From an uncultured Acetatifactor sp. (GTDB lineage: Bacteria; Bacillota; Clostridia; Lachnospirales; Lachnospiraceae): a stretch of 64,000 nucleotides of DNA. The notes under the pieces are model-generated. The model was not told the DNA's origin, made no database searches, and saw only the letters and a program-made list of their open reading frames with translations. Within the stretch, counting starts at the first letter, position 1, and each line of letters begins with the position of its first letter. The stretch is taken from positions 186,001 to 250,000 of the forward strand of contig CAKRTS010000001.1 in assembly GCA_934402315.1 (NCBI GenBank). Direction: 5' to 3'. Below are positions 44,693-54,483 of this stretch, piece after piece. Both the position numbers and the translations under genes were made by a program.

Positions 44693-45111
44693 CTGATCGA
44701 TTCACCTCCAAATCCATGCGGCAGAAGCTCTTGCAGACGATATTCCTCATATTCCGTCCCGCTCTTTGCCACAATAATGTAAAAGTCCTCCGCACAGAAT
44801 TCCTTTATGACCTGCCTGCAGATACCGCAGGGATAGGCATAATCCGTCGGCTCTGCGCCCTCCATGCCGCCCGTGATGGCAAGGGCGGAAAACTTTCTCT
44901 TTCCCCTGCTCACCGCGTTGAAAAATGCTGTCCGCTCCGCGCAGTTCGTCGCTCCATAGGTCGCATTCTCAATATTGCAGCCCCGGATGATCTCACCGTC
45001 CTCACAGAGCAGCGCCGCTCCGACTGTATAATGGGAATACGGCACATAAGCATTCCTCCGCGCCTCCAGCGCCTCGCTGATCAGCATGCTCCAATCCTTC
45101 TTCTCCGTCAT
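44689..45111 (-). CDS. cdd: Cytidine deaminase
   Basis: A 140-residue zinc enzyme converting cytidine and deoxycytidine to uridine forms. Motifs: PYSHYTVGAAL, NIENATYGATNCAERTAFF with the zinc Cys and catalytic Glu, and PCGICRQV with the two further Cys ligands. Both ends overlap neighbouring genes by ATGA, which supports translational coupling. Confidence 0.96.
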   Translation of the reverse strand: MTEKKDWSMLISEALEARRNAYVPYSHYTVGAALLCEDGEIIRGCNIENATYGATNCAERTAFFNAVSRGKRKFSALAITGGMEGAEPTDYAYPCGICRQVIKEFCAEDFYIIVAKSGTEYEEYRLQELLPHGFGGESIR

Positions 45112-45938
45112 GACCGCCGCATTCCCTTCACAGACTCTGTCACCAGCTTCTTAAAGTTCGGCGCCGCCTTGTCCGCCGCCTCCTGTACCTCTTCATGGTT
45201 TAACGGATTTGCCGTCATGCCCGCCGCAAGATTGCAGATGCAGGATATTCCGCAGATCTTCATTCCCATATGATTCGCCGCAATCGCCTCGACAACCGTG
45301 CTCATGCCGACCGCATCACAGCCGAGTGTGCGCAGCATACGGATCTCCGCCGGAGACTCGAACGAAGGCCCCGTGAGCTGCGTATACACGCCCTCCTGCA
45401 GAAAAATACCGTTGTCCTTCGCCGCACGCCGTATCACCTGCTGCAGCTCCTCGTCGTACACATGGCTCATATCCGGAAACCGGACACCAAGCTCCTCTAT
45501 ATTCTCCCCGATCAGCGGATTCGGTGCAAACACCGAAATCTGATCCTTTATCAGCATCAGGTCTCCCGCATGGAAGGATGTGTTGACGCCTCCCGCCGCG
45601 TTCGTCAGGAACAAAATCTTAGCCCCCATCAGCTTCATCAGCCGCACCGGAAGCACCACATCACTGATCGGATAACCCTCGTAATAATGTACTCTGCCCT
45701 TCATGCACACCACCGGAATATCCTCCAGATAGCCGAAGATGAATTTCCCCGCATGTCCGGGTACGGTAGATACCGGAAAGCCTTCTATCTCGCTGTAGGG
45801 CAGCTCGCTCTCGACGCGGATGCTCTCCGCATAATCTCCGAGCCCCGACCCCAGCACAATGGCAACCTCAGGTACAAAATCCGTCTTTTCCCTGACACAT
45901 TCGTAACACTTTAAAAGTTTGTCATACACTTTACTCAT
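45108..45938 (-). CDS. punA: Purine nucleoside phosphorylase (trimeric, PNP-I)
   Basis: A 276-residue phosphorylase splitting guanosine or inosine to base and ribose-1-phosphate. Motifs: VLGSGLGDYAE phosphate loop, GRVHYYEGY, TNAAGGVN, and VGMSTVVEAIAANHMG. ATG 45938 (MSKVYDKL) follows AAAGGAG and is chosen over the ATG at 45965, which has no spaced site. It is the first gene of the salvage operon. Confidence 0.95.
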   Translation of the reverse strand: MSKVYDKLLKCYECVREKTDFVPEVAIVLGSGLGDYAESIRVESELPYSEIEGFPVSTVPGHAGKFIFGYLEDIPVVCMKGRVHYYEGYPISDVVLPVRLMKLMGAKILFLTNAAGGVNTSFHAGDLMLIKDQISVFAPNPLIGENIEELGVRFPDMSHVYDEELQQVIRRAAKDNGIFLQEGVYTQLTGPSFESPAEIRMLRTLGCDAVGMSTVVEAIAANHMGMKICGISCICNLAAGMTANPLNHEEVQEAADKAAPNFKKLVTESVKGMRRS

Positions 45939-45988
45939 CCGCCGCACTCCTTTCGCACAGAACACCCTTCATTATACAGAACAGGCAG

Positions 45989-46023
45989 AAAAAAAGCAAC
46001 GATTCCATAACGAAATCGTTGCT
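45989..46023 (-). terminator. Terminator after the first solute-binding lipoprotein gene
   Basis: AGCAACGATT (45995-46004) pairs perfectly with AATCGTTGCT (46014-46023). On the minus strand it is followed by seven T. It ends the minus-strand gene at 46037 before the salvage operon. Confidence 0.88.
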
Positions 46024-46036
46024 TTGCATTCCATCT

Positions 46037-48310
46037 CTATTTGCGCTCATCCAGATAGAGCTGGACGCGGTTCTGTATCGTCTTCACTGTCTCATCCAAT
46101 GATTTATCCGAGGAAAAATAGCTGTCCGCCTCCTCCATCACCATCTCAAACAGGCTGTCGGATTCCGTCGGTCGTGGCACAGCGCTTTCTATAAATGCAA
46201 GGTATTCGTCAAGATAGGTACTTTTGTCGTAGCGATCCGGCAGCTCCTGTCTCGTCTCATCGGGGTATGCAAGATAATAATGCTTCCGGTATTCATCATA
46301 CGCCAGCAGCCTTTCAGGAACATCCTTTCTCACGCTGACAGCGTCCTTGATGAGGAGCTGCGTGTCAAGCTCGAACAGATAATTAATCAGCTCGGCAACG
46401 CCCGCTTTATTTGCCGCATTTTTATTGACGACAAGCACCCCGTTTGTCATCAGATAGTTTCCTTTTCCCTGTTCCGACGGATAGCCGACAATACAGGTAT
46501 TCCCGCCGATTTTTTCAAGCACCCTGCCATAGTCATGCATACCGAATACGGCACAGCTTATACCAAGAAGTTTTCCGTCGTTCAACTTCTCCGCCATATC
46601 GGAAAAGGAGTTGCCGGTCTCAACATTTCCTGTTTTTTCTTTTACCGCCGTAAGTGTCTTCCGAAACTCCTCACAGTCAAAATCTGCCTCCCCATCTGTC
46701 AGGTAACACGAATCTAGCAGATTCATTCCAACGAGATAATACAGATTATAAAAATAATCATCTACACCGAAGGGATCGACAAAGAGTCCGTCGATTTCTT
46801 CATGCTCCCCGGACAGTCTTACTACATCGCTTTCCGTCCATGTATTTTCCGTCCAATACTGCCGACTGGTAACCAGCGTACTTACATACACCGAAAACGG
46901 CAGATAATATAATTCACCGTTCCTGCTTCCCATCTCCATGGCTCCCGGAAGCAAAACCTCTCTGTTCTGCGCAGAAAGAATCGTATCCAGACACGCAGCC
47001 GCCCCATTCTCTATCAGACTGCCCGCATCCTCGCGCGTCATGTAGAGCACGTCCGGCCCGGCTCCGTTGACCATCTCCATCAGAACTCTGTTTCTGTCCT
47101 CCTCCGTCTGATACGACTCCTGATAATCGATCTGATACAGTGGCTCCTCCTTTGAGAAATGAATGACTCTTCCCTTCAAAAAGGAATCCTCGCCCCCGAT
47201 ATTCACAAAGAAAAGATTCGCAGAAGTCTCCGGTTCCTGCTCCGACAGGCTGAGAACATACCTCTTTTTCTGATTGGTCACAAGGAGCTTCATCTCCGCC
47301 GTCCCGGCACCAAGAAGAGCCGTCGCCGCCGGATCTCCGATCTCATATTCTCGAAACCGGAACAGGGTCTGACGGTTGCCATCCGCAATATTCCACCCGA
47401 CCAATTCCTCATTCGTCGCATAGAAAACGGTATTTCCCCATAACCCATACCATTTCTGTATATAGGTTTTGTCCGGAATCGGAAACTCTTTCGACTGCCC
47501 GTTTTCCGCCGACAGCAGGACAAATTTCTTCTCTCCGTCCTGTTCCAGCACCCACAGAAGTTCTCCCGTGTCACAGCGCATGAAGGAGGGCTCTCTGTCG
47601 CTCACCGGATAATGATATTGTCCGACACATTCCCCACTGCTGTTAATCGTGAAAATCGTCTGAATTTCCGCATCCCGCAGATATATATTACCGTCTCCGT
47701 CACAGGCTGTCTCCGTGCCCCCATATTTAGGCGTGCTGTTTTCCCAGATACCGTTCGTCCTTAAGACATCGGTCAGCTCCTTCACCTTCAACAGCTGGCA
47801 CTGTTCATCCGTGAAAACCGCGAAATAGCGTCCCGCCTCCCACTGTCCCTGTTCGTTTTCGCCGTACTCGCTGCCCACAAAGAACACAAGCTCTCCGGCA
47901 CCGGCATGATCCAGTTTAAGGACAGAACCGTTTTCGATTCCCCATATTCCGGTATCAAGCGCCAGCTCCATCTCCAGACTTCCATCCCACGCAATTTTAC
48001 CGAAATGGCTGACCGTTTCCACGCTTGTGTAGAAGTTGTCCATCGTGTAAAAGGCCTGATCGTCGGAGATCATGCACATACTTTTTCCAAGCAATTCCTT
48101 CGGCTCCTGATATTCCGTCTCCGTATAATCCGTCACAAACCGCAGAGAATCTGTCTGCTGTTCCGTAAAGGCAAAGCCTCTTTCTCTCCAGTCATAAGCT
48201 GGAGCAGCGGTCTCGCTGCCCGTCTCCGAGGCATTCCCTTTTCCGCATGCCGTCAGCGCTACGGCTGCCAGAATCGTTGCTACCCCAAATAGATGTGTGT
48301 GTTTCTTCAT
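46037..48310 (-). CDS. Solute-binding lipoprotein with N-terminal propeller-like region (paralogue 1)
   Basis: A 757-residue secreted lipoprotein with lipobox LTAC near residue 21. Residues about 70-390 have repeated WYGLWG/NVFYATNE-type beta strands suggesting a propeller-like sensor. The C-terminal half resembles ABC sugar-binding proteins (DVLYMTREDAGSLIE, CIVGYPSEQGKGNYLMTNG) and the end is QLYLDERK. It shares this architecture and its very end with the 50070 gene, so the two are paralogues. No permease or ATPase is adjacent, so a signalling or orphan-binding role is possible. Confidence 0.72.
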   Translation of the reverse strand: MKKHTHLFGVATILAAVALTACGKGNASETGSETAAPAYDWRERGFAFTEQQTDSLRFVTDYTETEYQEPKELLGKSMCMISDDQAFYTMDNFYTSVETVSHFGKIAWDGSLEMELALDTGIWGIENGSVLKLDHAGAGELVFFVGSEYGENEQGQWEAGRYFAVFTDEQCQLLKVKELTDVLRTNGIWENSTPKYGGTETACDGDGNIYLRDAEIQTIFTINSSGECVGQYHYPVSDREPSFMRCDTGELLWVLEQDGEKKFVLLSAENGQSKEFPIPDKTYIQKWYGLWGNTVFYATNEELVGWNIADGNRQTLFRFREYEIGDPAATALLGAGTAEMKLLVTNQKKRYVLSLSEQEPETSANLFFVNIGGEDSFLKGRVIHFSKEEPLYQIDYQESYQTEEDRNRVLMEMVNGAGPDVLYMTREDAGSLIENGAAACLDTILSAQNREVLLPGAMEMGSRNGELYYLPFSVYVSTLVTSRQYWTENTWTESDVVRLSGEHEEIDGLFVDPFGVDDYFYNLYYLVGMNLLDSCYLTDGEADFDCEEFRKTLTAVKEKTGNVETGNSFSDMAEKLNDGKLLGISCAVFGMHDYGRVLEKIGGNTCIVGYPSEQGKGNYLMTNGVLVVNKNAANKAGVAELINYLFELDTQLLIKDAVSVRKDVPERLLAYDEYRKHYYLAYPDETRQELPDRYDKSTYLDEYLAFIESAVPRPTESDSLFEMVMEEADSYFSSDKSLDETVKTIQNRVQLYLDERK

Positions 48311-48462
48311 TTGTTCCCCTCATTTTACATGATTTATAGTTGTTCATCTTCACCGTATAGATGTATTATAAATCATTTTTGACTTTTCTCAAATATGCTT
48401 TATTGCTATTTTGTATGTACCTGTTGCTCATGTTTATTTCTAAAGCTACACATCAACACGCC

Positions 48463-48500
48463 AAAAGGGCCCCGCCTGCCGAAGCAGACAAAGCCCTTTG
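48463..48500 (-). terminator. Strong terminator of spoIVA
   Basis: On the minus strand AAAGGGC...GTCTGC pairs with GCAGGC...GGCCCTTT around a TTCG tetraloop and is followed by TTTT. It lies 18 bp after the spoIVA stop. Confidence 0.85.
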
Positions 48501-48518
48501 TATATAAATATTATCCGT

Positions 48519-50000
48519 TCAGATGATGATGCAGACCATGCCGCCGTTGCTGTCGTTGACGATCTTCTGCATGGTATCCTGGAGTTTCATCTGACTCTCC
48601 TCACCGATGACCGCAACCTTTGCTGTGATTCCGTCGTTCACAAGCTGTTCGACCGTCTTTCCGAAAATGTTAGTGTCCCACATACCGCTCTGCGCATCCG
48701 TCTGGTTAATGTAGGTAATCAGATCCTCCGCCTGCTCCTGTGTTCCGACAATCGGCGCAATCTCCGTCTCAATGTTTGCCCGGATCATATGAATGGACGG
48801 ACTGGACGCCTTGATCTTCACCCCGAACTTGTTGCCGTGCTTGATCAGCTCGGGTCTCTCCAACACGATTTCATCCTTATCCGGCATTACCACCCCATAG
48901 CCCTTGATCCTTACCATGTTCACAGCATCGAGAACCTTGGCATACTCATGCTTCATCGCCGCAAAACTCTTAAGCTTACTGATGAGCTGGTATTCATCCG
49001 CTATACTTTCCCCGACCATCTCCGTCAGCATCTCATAATAATAGGAATCCTCCACATCGAGTGTGATCCTGATACAGCCGTCAGACATCGAAACCGTATC
49101 CGTCTTGCAGCGCCTTATGTATTCACTCTCAAGCTCCACCGGTTTCTCGAGTACATTCCGGATCGTGTTATAATCCTTCATCAGCGCCCTCACCTTGTCG
49201 ATCAGCTCCTGCTTCATCCGGTTGTCTTCCGGTAGCATCTCCACCCATTTCGGCATATAAAATTCCATCGAAGAAATCGGGAACTCATAGAGGACATTTT
49301 CCAGAATTTTATTGATGTCATCCTTCTTTAACTGTTCGCAGTTCACCGCCATGGCGGACACCGCATACTTATCGCCGATCTCAGACACTGTGTTCTTCGC
49401 ATCCTCCGAGTATGGCTTCTGGCTGTTCACAAGAACGAGGAACGGCTTCTTTAATTTTTTCAGCGCGAGGATCGTCTTCTCCTCCGCCTCTAAATAATTT
49501 TCCCTCGGGATCTCCCCAAAGCTGCCGTCTGTCGTGACAACAAGTCCGATGGTGGAATGGTCGTTCATTACCTTATCCGTTCCGATCTCCGCCGCCTGCG
49601 TGAACGGAATCTCGTAGTCGAACCACGGAGTTTTCACCATCCTCTCCGCATCCTCCTCCATGTGCCCTGCTGCGCCCTCCACCATATATCCCACACAGTC
49701 AATGAGCCTGACTGAAACGGCGATGTCGCCGCTTAAGGAAACCTCTGCCGCCTCATTCGGAATAAATTTCGGTTCTGTCGTCGTGATCGTCTTTCCACCG
49801 GCGCTCTGCGGCAGTTCATCCTGCGCCCTCGTTCTGGCATGTTCATCCTCCATGTAAGGCAGAACCATCTCCTGCATGAACTGCTTGATAAAGGTTGACT
49901 TTCCGGTGCGGACAGGCCCCAGCACCCCTATGTAGATTTCTCCTCCGGTACGTTGCTGTATATCATGATACAAGTCGTATGTAGTCGCTACATGTTCCAT
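48519..50000 (-). CDS. spoIVA: Stage IV sporulation protein A (spore coat base layer ATPase)
   Basis: A 493-residue coat morphogenetic protein that polymerises on the forespore surface using ATP and is made only in the mother cell. The N-terminus holds Walker A GPVRTGKST (residues 28-36), a DCVGYMVEG Walker B, and the TDGSFGEIPRENY segment typical of SpoIVA. The C-terminus ends GGMVCIII. AGGAGG precedes the start. It follows the second lipoprotein gene, with a hairpin between that overlaps the ribosome site. A relic of a second spoIVA copy lies at 54541-54640. Confidence 0.97.
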   Translation of the reverse strand: MEHVATTYDLYHDIQQRTGGEIYIGVLGPVRTGKSTFIKQFMQEMVLPYMEDEHARTRAQDELPQSAGGKTITTTEPKFIPNEAAEVSLSGDIAVSVRLIDCVGYMVEGAAGHMEEDAERMVKTPWFDYEIPFTQAAEIGTDKVMNDHSTIGLVVTTDGSFGEIPRENYLEAEEKTILALKKLKKPFLVLVNSQKPYSEDAKNTVSEIGDKYAVSAMAVNCEQLKKDDINKILENVLYEFPISSMEFYMPKWVEMLPEDNRMKQELIDKVRALMKDYNTIRNVLEKPVELESEYIRRCKTDTVSMSDGCIRITLDVEDSYYYEMLTEMVGESIADEYQLISKLKSFAAMKHEYAKVLDAVNMVRIKGYGVVMPDKDEIVLERPELIKHGNKFGVKIKASSPSIHMIRANIETEIAPIVGTQEQAEDLITYINQTDAQSGMWDTNIFGKTVEQLVNDGITAKVAVIGEESQMKLQDTMQKIVNDSNGGMVCIII

Positions 50001-50010
50001 AGAAAAAGCC

Positions 50011-50044
50011 TCCTGTCATATCCTATAGTAAAGATATGACAGGA
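50011..50044 (-). promoter_or_regulatory. Hairpin overlapping the spoIVA ribosome-binding site
   Basis: A perfect 12-bp inverted repeat, TCCTGTCATATC (50011-50022) and GATATGACAGGA (50033-50044), lies directly before spoIVA. On the minus strand its second arm ends in the AGGA of the AGGAGG ribosome site and is followed by GGCTTTTTCT. It can act as a terminator of the upstream lipoprotein gene or block spoIVA translation. A CATATCTT within it resembles a SigE -10. Confidence 0.65.
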
Positions 50045-50069
50045 GACCGGATTTGATGCCGACAGATAT

Positions 50070-52271
50070 CTATTTTCTCTCATCCAGATAGATCTGTACA
50101 CGGCTCTGCATGACCTTCACGACATCATCCAGCGATTTCTGCCCCTGAAAATACGGCTTTGCTTCCTCACAGACCTCGGTATAGATTGTCTGTGTCGCTT
50201 CATCAATCATAAATCCGGTGTCAATGGCACCCCGGATCTTCTGAATTTGTTCTTCCGTTATGGCAAAATAAGGAATCCCGTCAAAGGTAGAATAAATTTC
50301 CACCTTTTTCCCATTCTCATCCAGCACATAGTTTCCTTCTTCATCCGTCTGCCAGACCGGCTTCGCCTCCGCATACAGATACTCCTCCAGCAAATCCTTT
50401 CTGACGCTGAATTCTGTCATTTTTTCAACAGCCGGCTGCTGCGTCAGCAGATACTTCATAAACTGCCATGCGCCTTCCTTCTGACCGGAATTACTATTAA
50501 TCGCCAGTCTTTTCGAGACCATCAGAATATTCCCTCCATCTGCTCCGGGATAACCGATCAGCGTCACTTCCTCACCGTTCTTCCACTCAAGCTGCTGCAA
50601 ATCCCTCGGCTTTGAAAGCGATACAGACCAGACAACCGGCTCTCCCTCCGAAGGAGACATCCTATCGCTGATCTTCAGGCCCTGAATTCTCTCCAGAAGC
50701 GTCCGAAATTCCACGCTGTCAAGTGCTGCCGTTCCTGTTGTAAAATCAATAAACTCCGTCAGACCGCCTTGCAAAGCAAGCTGCAATATGCTTGTCTTAT
50801 TCTCCGCAGCGCTGATTCCGGACAAAGTACAGGCATCCGGATATTTCTCCAGAAAATCCAGAAATTCTCCGATGCTCCAGCTCGTCTTTCCTTCCAGCAG
50901 TGAGGACGAAACCGCAAGACACTGCAGTGTAAATCCTGTAGGAATCGTATAAAGTCCCCCGTCAACCGTCTGCTGCTCCAGAACGGCTTCTACGAAATCC
51001 GCCTGTTGCAAATCGCCGTCTGCATTCAGAAAGGGTGTCAGCTCCTCAAGATACCCGTTCCGGATATAGCTGTGATAGGCAGTATTCACACTGCCACCCG
51101 TCAGTTCAATCAGATCCGGTGCATCCTTTGCCGTCATGGATGCACCGAGCTGTATATCATACTGTGAAAAATCTTCATATCGTTTCACGTTCATATGATA
51201 AGTACGGCTCGCTTTGTTAAAAAGGGTAATATCACCGCTGTACATCTGATAATTCAGCACGGCAAGCAAAAGCTGCTCCTTCTCCTCGTCCGGAATCATT
51301 TCTTCCGAAGAGGCCTCCGCCATCTGCTCCTGTCCGTCCTCTGCGCTCTGTTCCGGAAGTTCCGTACGCTCCCATGTCATTCCTTCCGTTGTCAGGAAAA
51401 TCAGCTCCGTATCTGCAAGCCCCGCCAGAAGAACATAACCGTTTTTCACGGAATGGACGGCAGACAGGGCATACGCATCCAACTGATACTTCGTCAGATC
51501 GAACAGCGTTTCTGCCGTCTCCTGCCCCTGCCTTACGACGTTTTCTCCTTTTTTCAGATACAGTCCCTGCTCACAGGCCGGAAGATATTGCGCCCTTTCC
51601 ACCGTTTTTCTTTCGATTTCCTGCAATGTTTCATCCAGTATGACAAGCTCCGTTTTATCCTGCGTGGAACACAGAACCAGAAGCTTTCCGTCTGCAAGTC
51701 CTGCACCGTCTGTCAGGTCACAGTTTAATTCTGCCTGATGCAGCAGCTTTCCCTCCTCATCCAATATGGAAACGGTACTCTGCCCGAGCGCATAAATGGT
51801 GTCTCCTTCAAGAAGCAGCTGCTTTAAAAACACTTCATCCAATCCCGGAATTTCCTTTTCCCACAGCAGCTTTCCATCCGCATCATACTTCCGCAGGAAA
51901 TGGGAAACAGCCGCTTCCCCATCCGCCGGCTTTCCTGTGATGGTACAGTAAAATAAGCCCTCCTCTGTCCTCTGAAAGGTTTCCGGCATCTCCCCATCCG
52001 TGAACACGATCACTGTCTTGCCCGTGGCTTCCGGACTATCTGCAAGTTCTCCAAAGGTACGCTTTACGATGCATCTGTACCCGTCATTTTCCTCAAGATG
52101 ATAAACAGCATCCTGCGTCAGAATGACCTCTCCCTGTATCAGCTCCCCTAAGCTGACGGGAAGAGACGTCACTTCATAACTGACCGCCGGTGTCTGTTCC
52201 TCCCGCTTCCCACAGCCCGCTGCAAGAGCAGTCAGAAAAAAAGCCAGCAGCAACGTCAAACACTTCTTCAT
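50070..52271 (-). CDS. Solute-binding lipoprotein with N-terminal propeller-like region (paralogue 2)
   Basis: A 733-residue secreted lipoprotein, lipobox LAAGC at about residue 20. Residues 40-320 have propeller-like repeats (DAVYHLEENDGY, TVSILDEEGKLL), followed by an ABC-type solute-binding half with TNFNKASRTYH-like, LPTGFTLQCLAV and LIGYPGADGGNILM segments. It ends QIYLDERK like its paralogue at 46037. Together they flank spoIVA. Transport partners are absent here. Substrate unknown. Confidence 0.72.
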   Translation of the reverse strand: MKKCLTLLLAFFLTALAAGCGKREEQTPAVSYEVTSLPVSLGELIQGEVILTQDAVYHLEENDGYRCIVKRTFGELADSPEATGKTVIVFTDGEMPETFQRTEEGLFYCTITGKPADGEAAVSHFLRKYDADGKLLWEKEIPGLDEVFLKQLLLEGDTIYALGQSTVSILDEEGKLLHQAELNCDLTDGAGLADGKLLVLCSTQDKTELVILDETLQEIERKTVERAQYLPACEQGLYLKKGENVVRQGQETAETLFDLTKYQLDAYALSAVHSVKNGYVLLAGLADTELIFLTTEGMTWERTELPEQSAEDGQEQMAEASSEEMIPDEEKEQLLLAVLNYQMYSGDITLFNKASRTYHMNVKRYEDFSQYDIQLGASMTAKDAPDLIELTGGSVNTAYHSYIRNGYLEELTPFLNADGDLQQADFVEAVLEQQTVDGGLYTIPTGFTLQCLAVSSSLLEGKTSWSIGEFLDFLEKYPDACTLSGISAAENKTSILQLALQGGLTEFIDFTTGTAALDSVEFRTLLERIQGLKISDRMSPSEGEPVVWSVSLSKPRDLQQLEWKNGEEVTLIGYPGADGGNILMVSKRLAINSNSGQKEGAWQFMKYLLTQQPAVEKMTEFSVRKDLLEEYLYAEAKPVWQTDEEGNYVLDENGKKVEIYSTFDGIPYFAITEEQIQKIRGAIDTGFMIDEATQTIYTEVCEEAKPYFQGQKSLDDVVKVMQSRVQIYLDERK

Positions 52272-52345
52272 AAATTATCCTGCCTTTCCGTCGTTACATT
52301 ACACCATAACACTAATTCATTAAAAATGCGGTGAAAGCATAGTTA

Positions 52346-52627
52346 TTAATGATGTGTCATAGAATGATGATCATCCACTTCACTCTTAGTAAAGGTATCC
52401 CTACATTTATTGCATCTATATGTGGAACTGTAATGCGTTCTAGTAACCGTACATCCCGCAGTAACACAGGCAAGCTGCTCTTCATAAACTACTGTTCGGC
52501 TCTGCAAAACATATGTATGGGCACAGATCGCCTGCGGCGCACACTCGTTTTCCATCGCCATCGTCGTTATGCTTGATGCTAAAAATAACATAATTACCGT
52601 ACAAAAAAGCGCAACTTTCTTTTTCAT
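52346..52627 (-). CDS. Small Cys/His-rich secreted protein
   Basis: A 93-residue protein with a clear signal peptide (residues 1-24, cleavage after TTMA). The mature part of about 69 residues has CAPQAIC, a further CVTAGC, CNKC and a His-rich HHSMTHH tail, which could bind zinc or copper or form disulfides. No family recognised. It stands alone downstream of the lipoprotein pair. Confidence 0.7.
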   Translation of the reverse strand: MKKKVALFCTVIMLFLASSITTMAMENECAPQAICAHTYVLQSRTVVYEEQLACVTAGCTVTRTHYSSTYRCNKCRDTFTKSEVDDHHSMTHH

Positions 52628-53051
52628 GCATTTCCTCCTTTTAAGAAAAACACTTTCACCGCATATTTATATTATACATTATTTTTGGCATATTTCAAGA
52701 CTTTTGATTTATATTATCAATCTTTTTAGTGATTATAAAATGCATCTTTTTTTATTTAACACTTTCAGAATTTGCAATAAACGATACTTATCCTGTTTTT
52801 CATCATAATTTGTGATTTTCCCATTCTGTTTCCTTTTATAGAAAAAGAAGACTGTCTCTTCGCAAAAGACAGTCTTCTCATTTTTGAACTTTTTGTTGTT
52901 TAAAGTTGAAAATTGCTATTTATAAAGGATTTCATACCTTCAAGTCTGAAACTGTTTACTTTTTTCAGACTGTCCTTTTACGATCATGTTAGCAAGCATA
53001 TCCTCTTGCTATTTATCCTTTTTTGAGGATATTCCCTAAAAATGGGCGCAA
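52628..53051. other. Gene-free stretch with one terminator-like hairpin
   Basis: This 424-bp AT-rich stretch shows no coding frame I can support. It has one perfect 11-bp hairpin, AGAAGACTGTC at 52846-52856 and its complement at 52868-52878, with T-rich flanks on both strands. It may be part of the adjacent insertion-sequence relic. I found no convincing terminal inverted repeat. Confidence 0.6.
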
Positions 53052-53793
53052 TTATACTATACACCCTATAAAGTCTTTTGTTCTGCCAGCCCTGCTACAC
53101 ATGATAAGATTTGCACTGGCAAACAACATATGGAATCGATGCATGTTTTTTGCGATTCCACGATATACAACTTTTGAGTATCCCATCTGCTTCTTTACAA
53201 TGAGAAATGGGTGCTATTGTATGAACATACCCACTGCCTGCATCAACACCGGCATGTACCTTCATTCCGAAGTACCATTCATTGCCCTTCTTTGTCTGAT
53301 GCATTTCAGGATCACGTTTGCCCTCCTGATTCTTAGTGGATTTTGGTGCTGCTATAAGGCTTGCATCAACAATAGTGCCACCATGCATCATAAGACCGGC
53401 TTTATCGAGGCGGCTGTTGACATCAGCAAAAAGTTTCTCGCCAAGCTTGTTTGTTTCAAGCATATGTCTGAACTTAAGCAGGGTAGTCGCATCCGGTACT
53501 TGTTGTTCATGGAAATCTATATGCATAAAGGAACGCATAGCGTAACTGTCGTAGATAGAATCCTCGATTCCTTCATCGGACAGATTAAACCATATCTGCA
53601 TGAGATACATGCGAAGCATGGTTTCAATACCAATCGGTTTGCGACCACGCTTGTTAGCGAAATAATACGGCCGGATCATTTCTACCCAGTATGACCATGG
53701 GATGATTTCTTCCATGGCATCAAGGAATTCTTCACGTTTGGTTTTTTTCTTGCGATTGGAGTATTCCATATCAGAAAATGTAAGTTGATTCAT
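53052..53793 (-). pseudogene. IS5-family transposase, internal deletion and frameshift
   Basis: The first 200 residues match an IS5-type DDE transposase (MNQLTFSDMEY..., GGTIVDASLI with the first catalytic Asp, and YFGMKVHAGVD). At about 53230 the frame jumps to the far C-terminus of the family, which reads KKQMGYSKVVYRGIAKNM in another frame. The middle of the gene, including the second and third acidic residues, is missing. It is an inactive relic. Confidence 0.85.
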
Positions 53794-53821
53794 AGATATA
53801 CAACCTTTCAGTTGATATCTG

Positions 53822-54467
53822 TATTATACACTGTGGTGCTGCGGGACATCCAGCAGCGCGACAGTGGAACTGACCAGACAACGCTCCAAAAGATCATGCT
53901 GTTTCTGTGCTCCAGCATCGGCAGCATCACTTCTCCGAACAGCATCGGAAATGTGCTCTCCAAGGAAGGAGATATTCAAACCGGAAAGCAGAAAACATCG
54001 CAGGAAAAACAGTGGCCAAATACATTTCCATGCTCCGCAATGCGTTTGTATTCTTTTCTGTCAGTCGGTACGATGTAAAAGGAAAACAGCTTCTAAAAAC
54101 GCTGGGTAAGAACTATATCATCGACATAGGCTTCCGCAATATGCTGCTGGGCTACCGGGATGCAGACCGTGGACACATTATTGAGAATATCGTGTTTTTG
54201 GAACTGCTCCGCCGTGACTACAGGGTGTACATCGGGAAGATCGGAGAAACCGAAGTCGACTTCGTTGCAGAATAGCCAAACGATAAAGTATATATCCAAG
54301 TGACGGAAAGTATGCAATCGCCGGAAACCCGCGAAAGGGAGCTTCGCCCGCTGCGCATGATTTCGGACAACTACGAAAAGATCGTGCTGTCTATGGATCT
54401 CAGCTTCATCAATTCCTACGACGGCATCAAGTCTCTGAATCTGATCAACTGGCTGCTGGATGAATAA
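53822..54467 (+). pseudogene. DUF4143-type AAA ATPase, 5'-truncated, frameshifted and with internal stop
   Basis: Three frame pieces together give the C-terminal half of a DUF4143 ATPase: first TVVLRDIQQRDSG, then after a frameshift near 53980 AGKTVAKYISMLRNAF...VDFVAE, a TAG near 54273, and then KVYIQVTES to a TAA at 54465. The 5' half with the Walker motifs is absent, apparently lost where the transposase relic lies. It differs from the intact DUF4143 ATPase at 29130. Confidence 0.87.
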
Positions 54468-54483
54468 GATGTGCCATAAAAGC

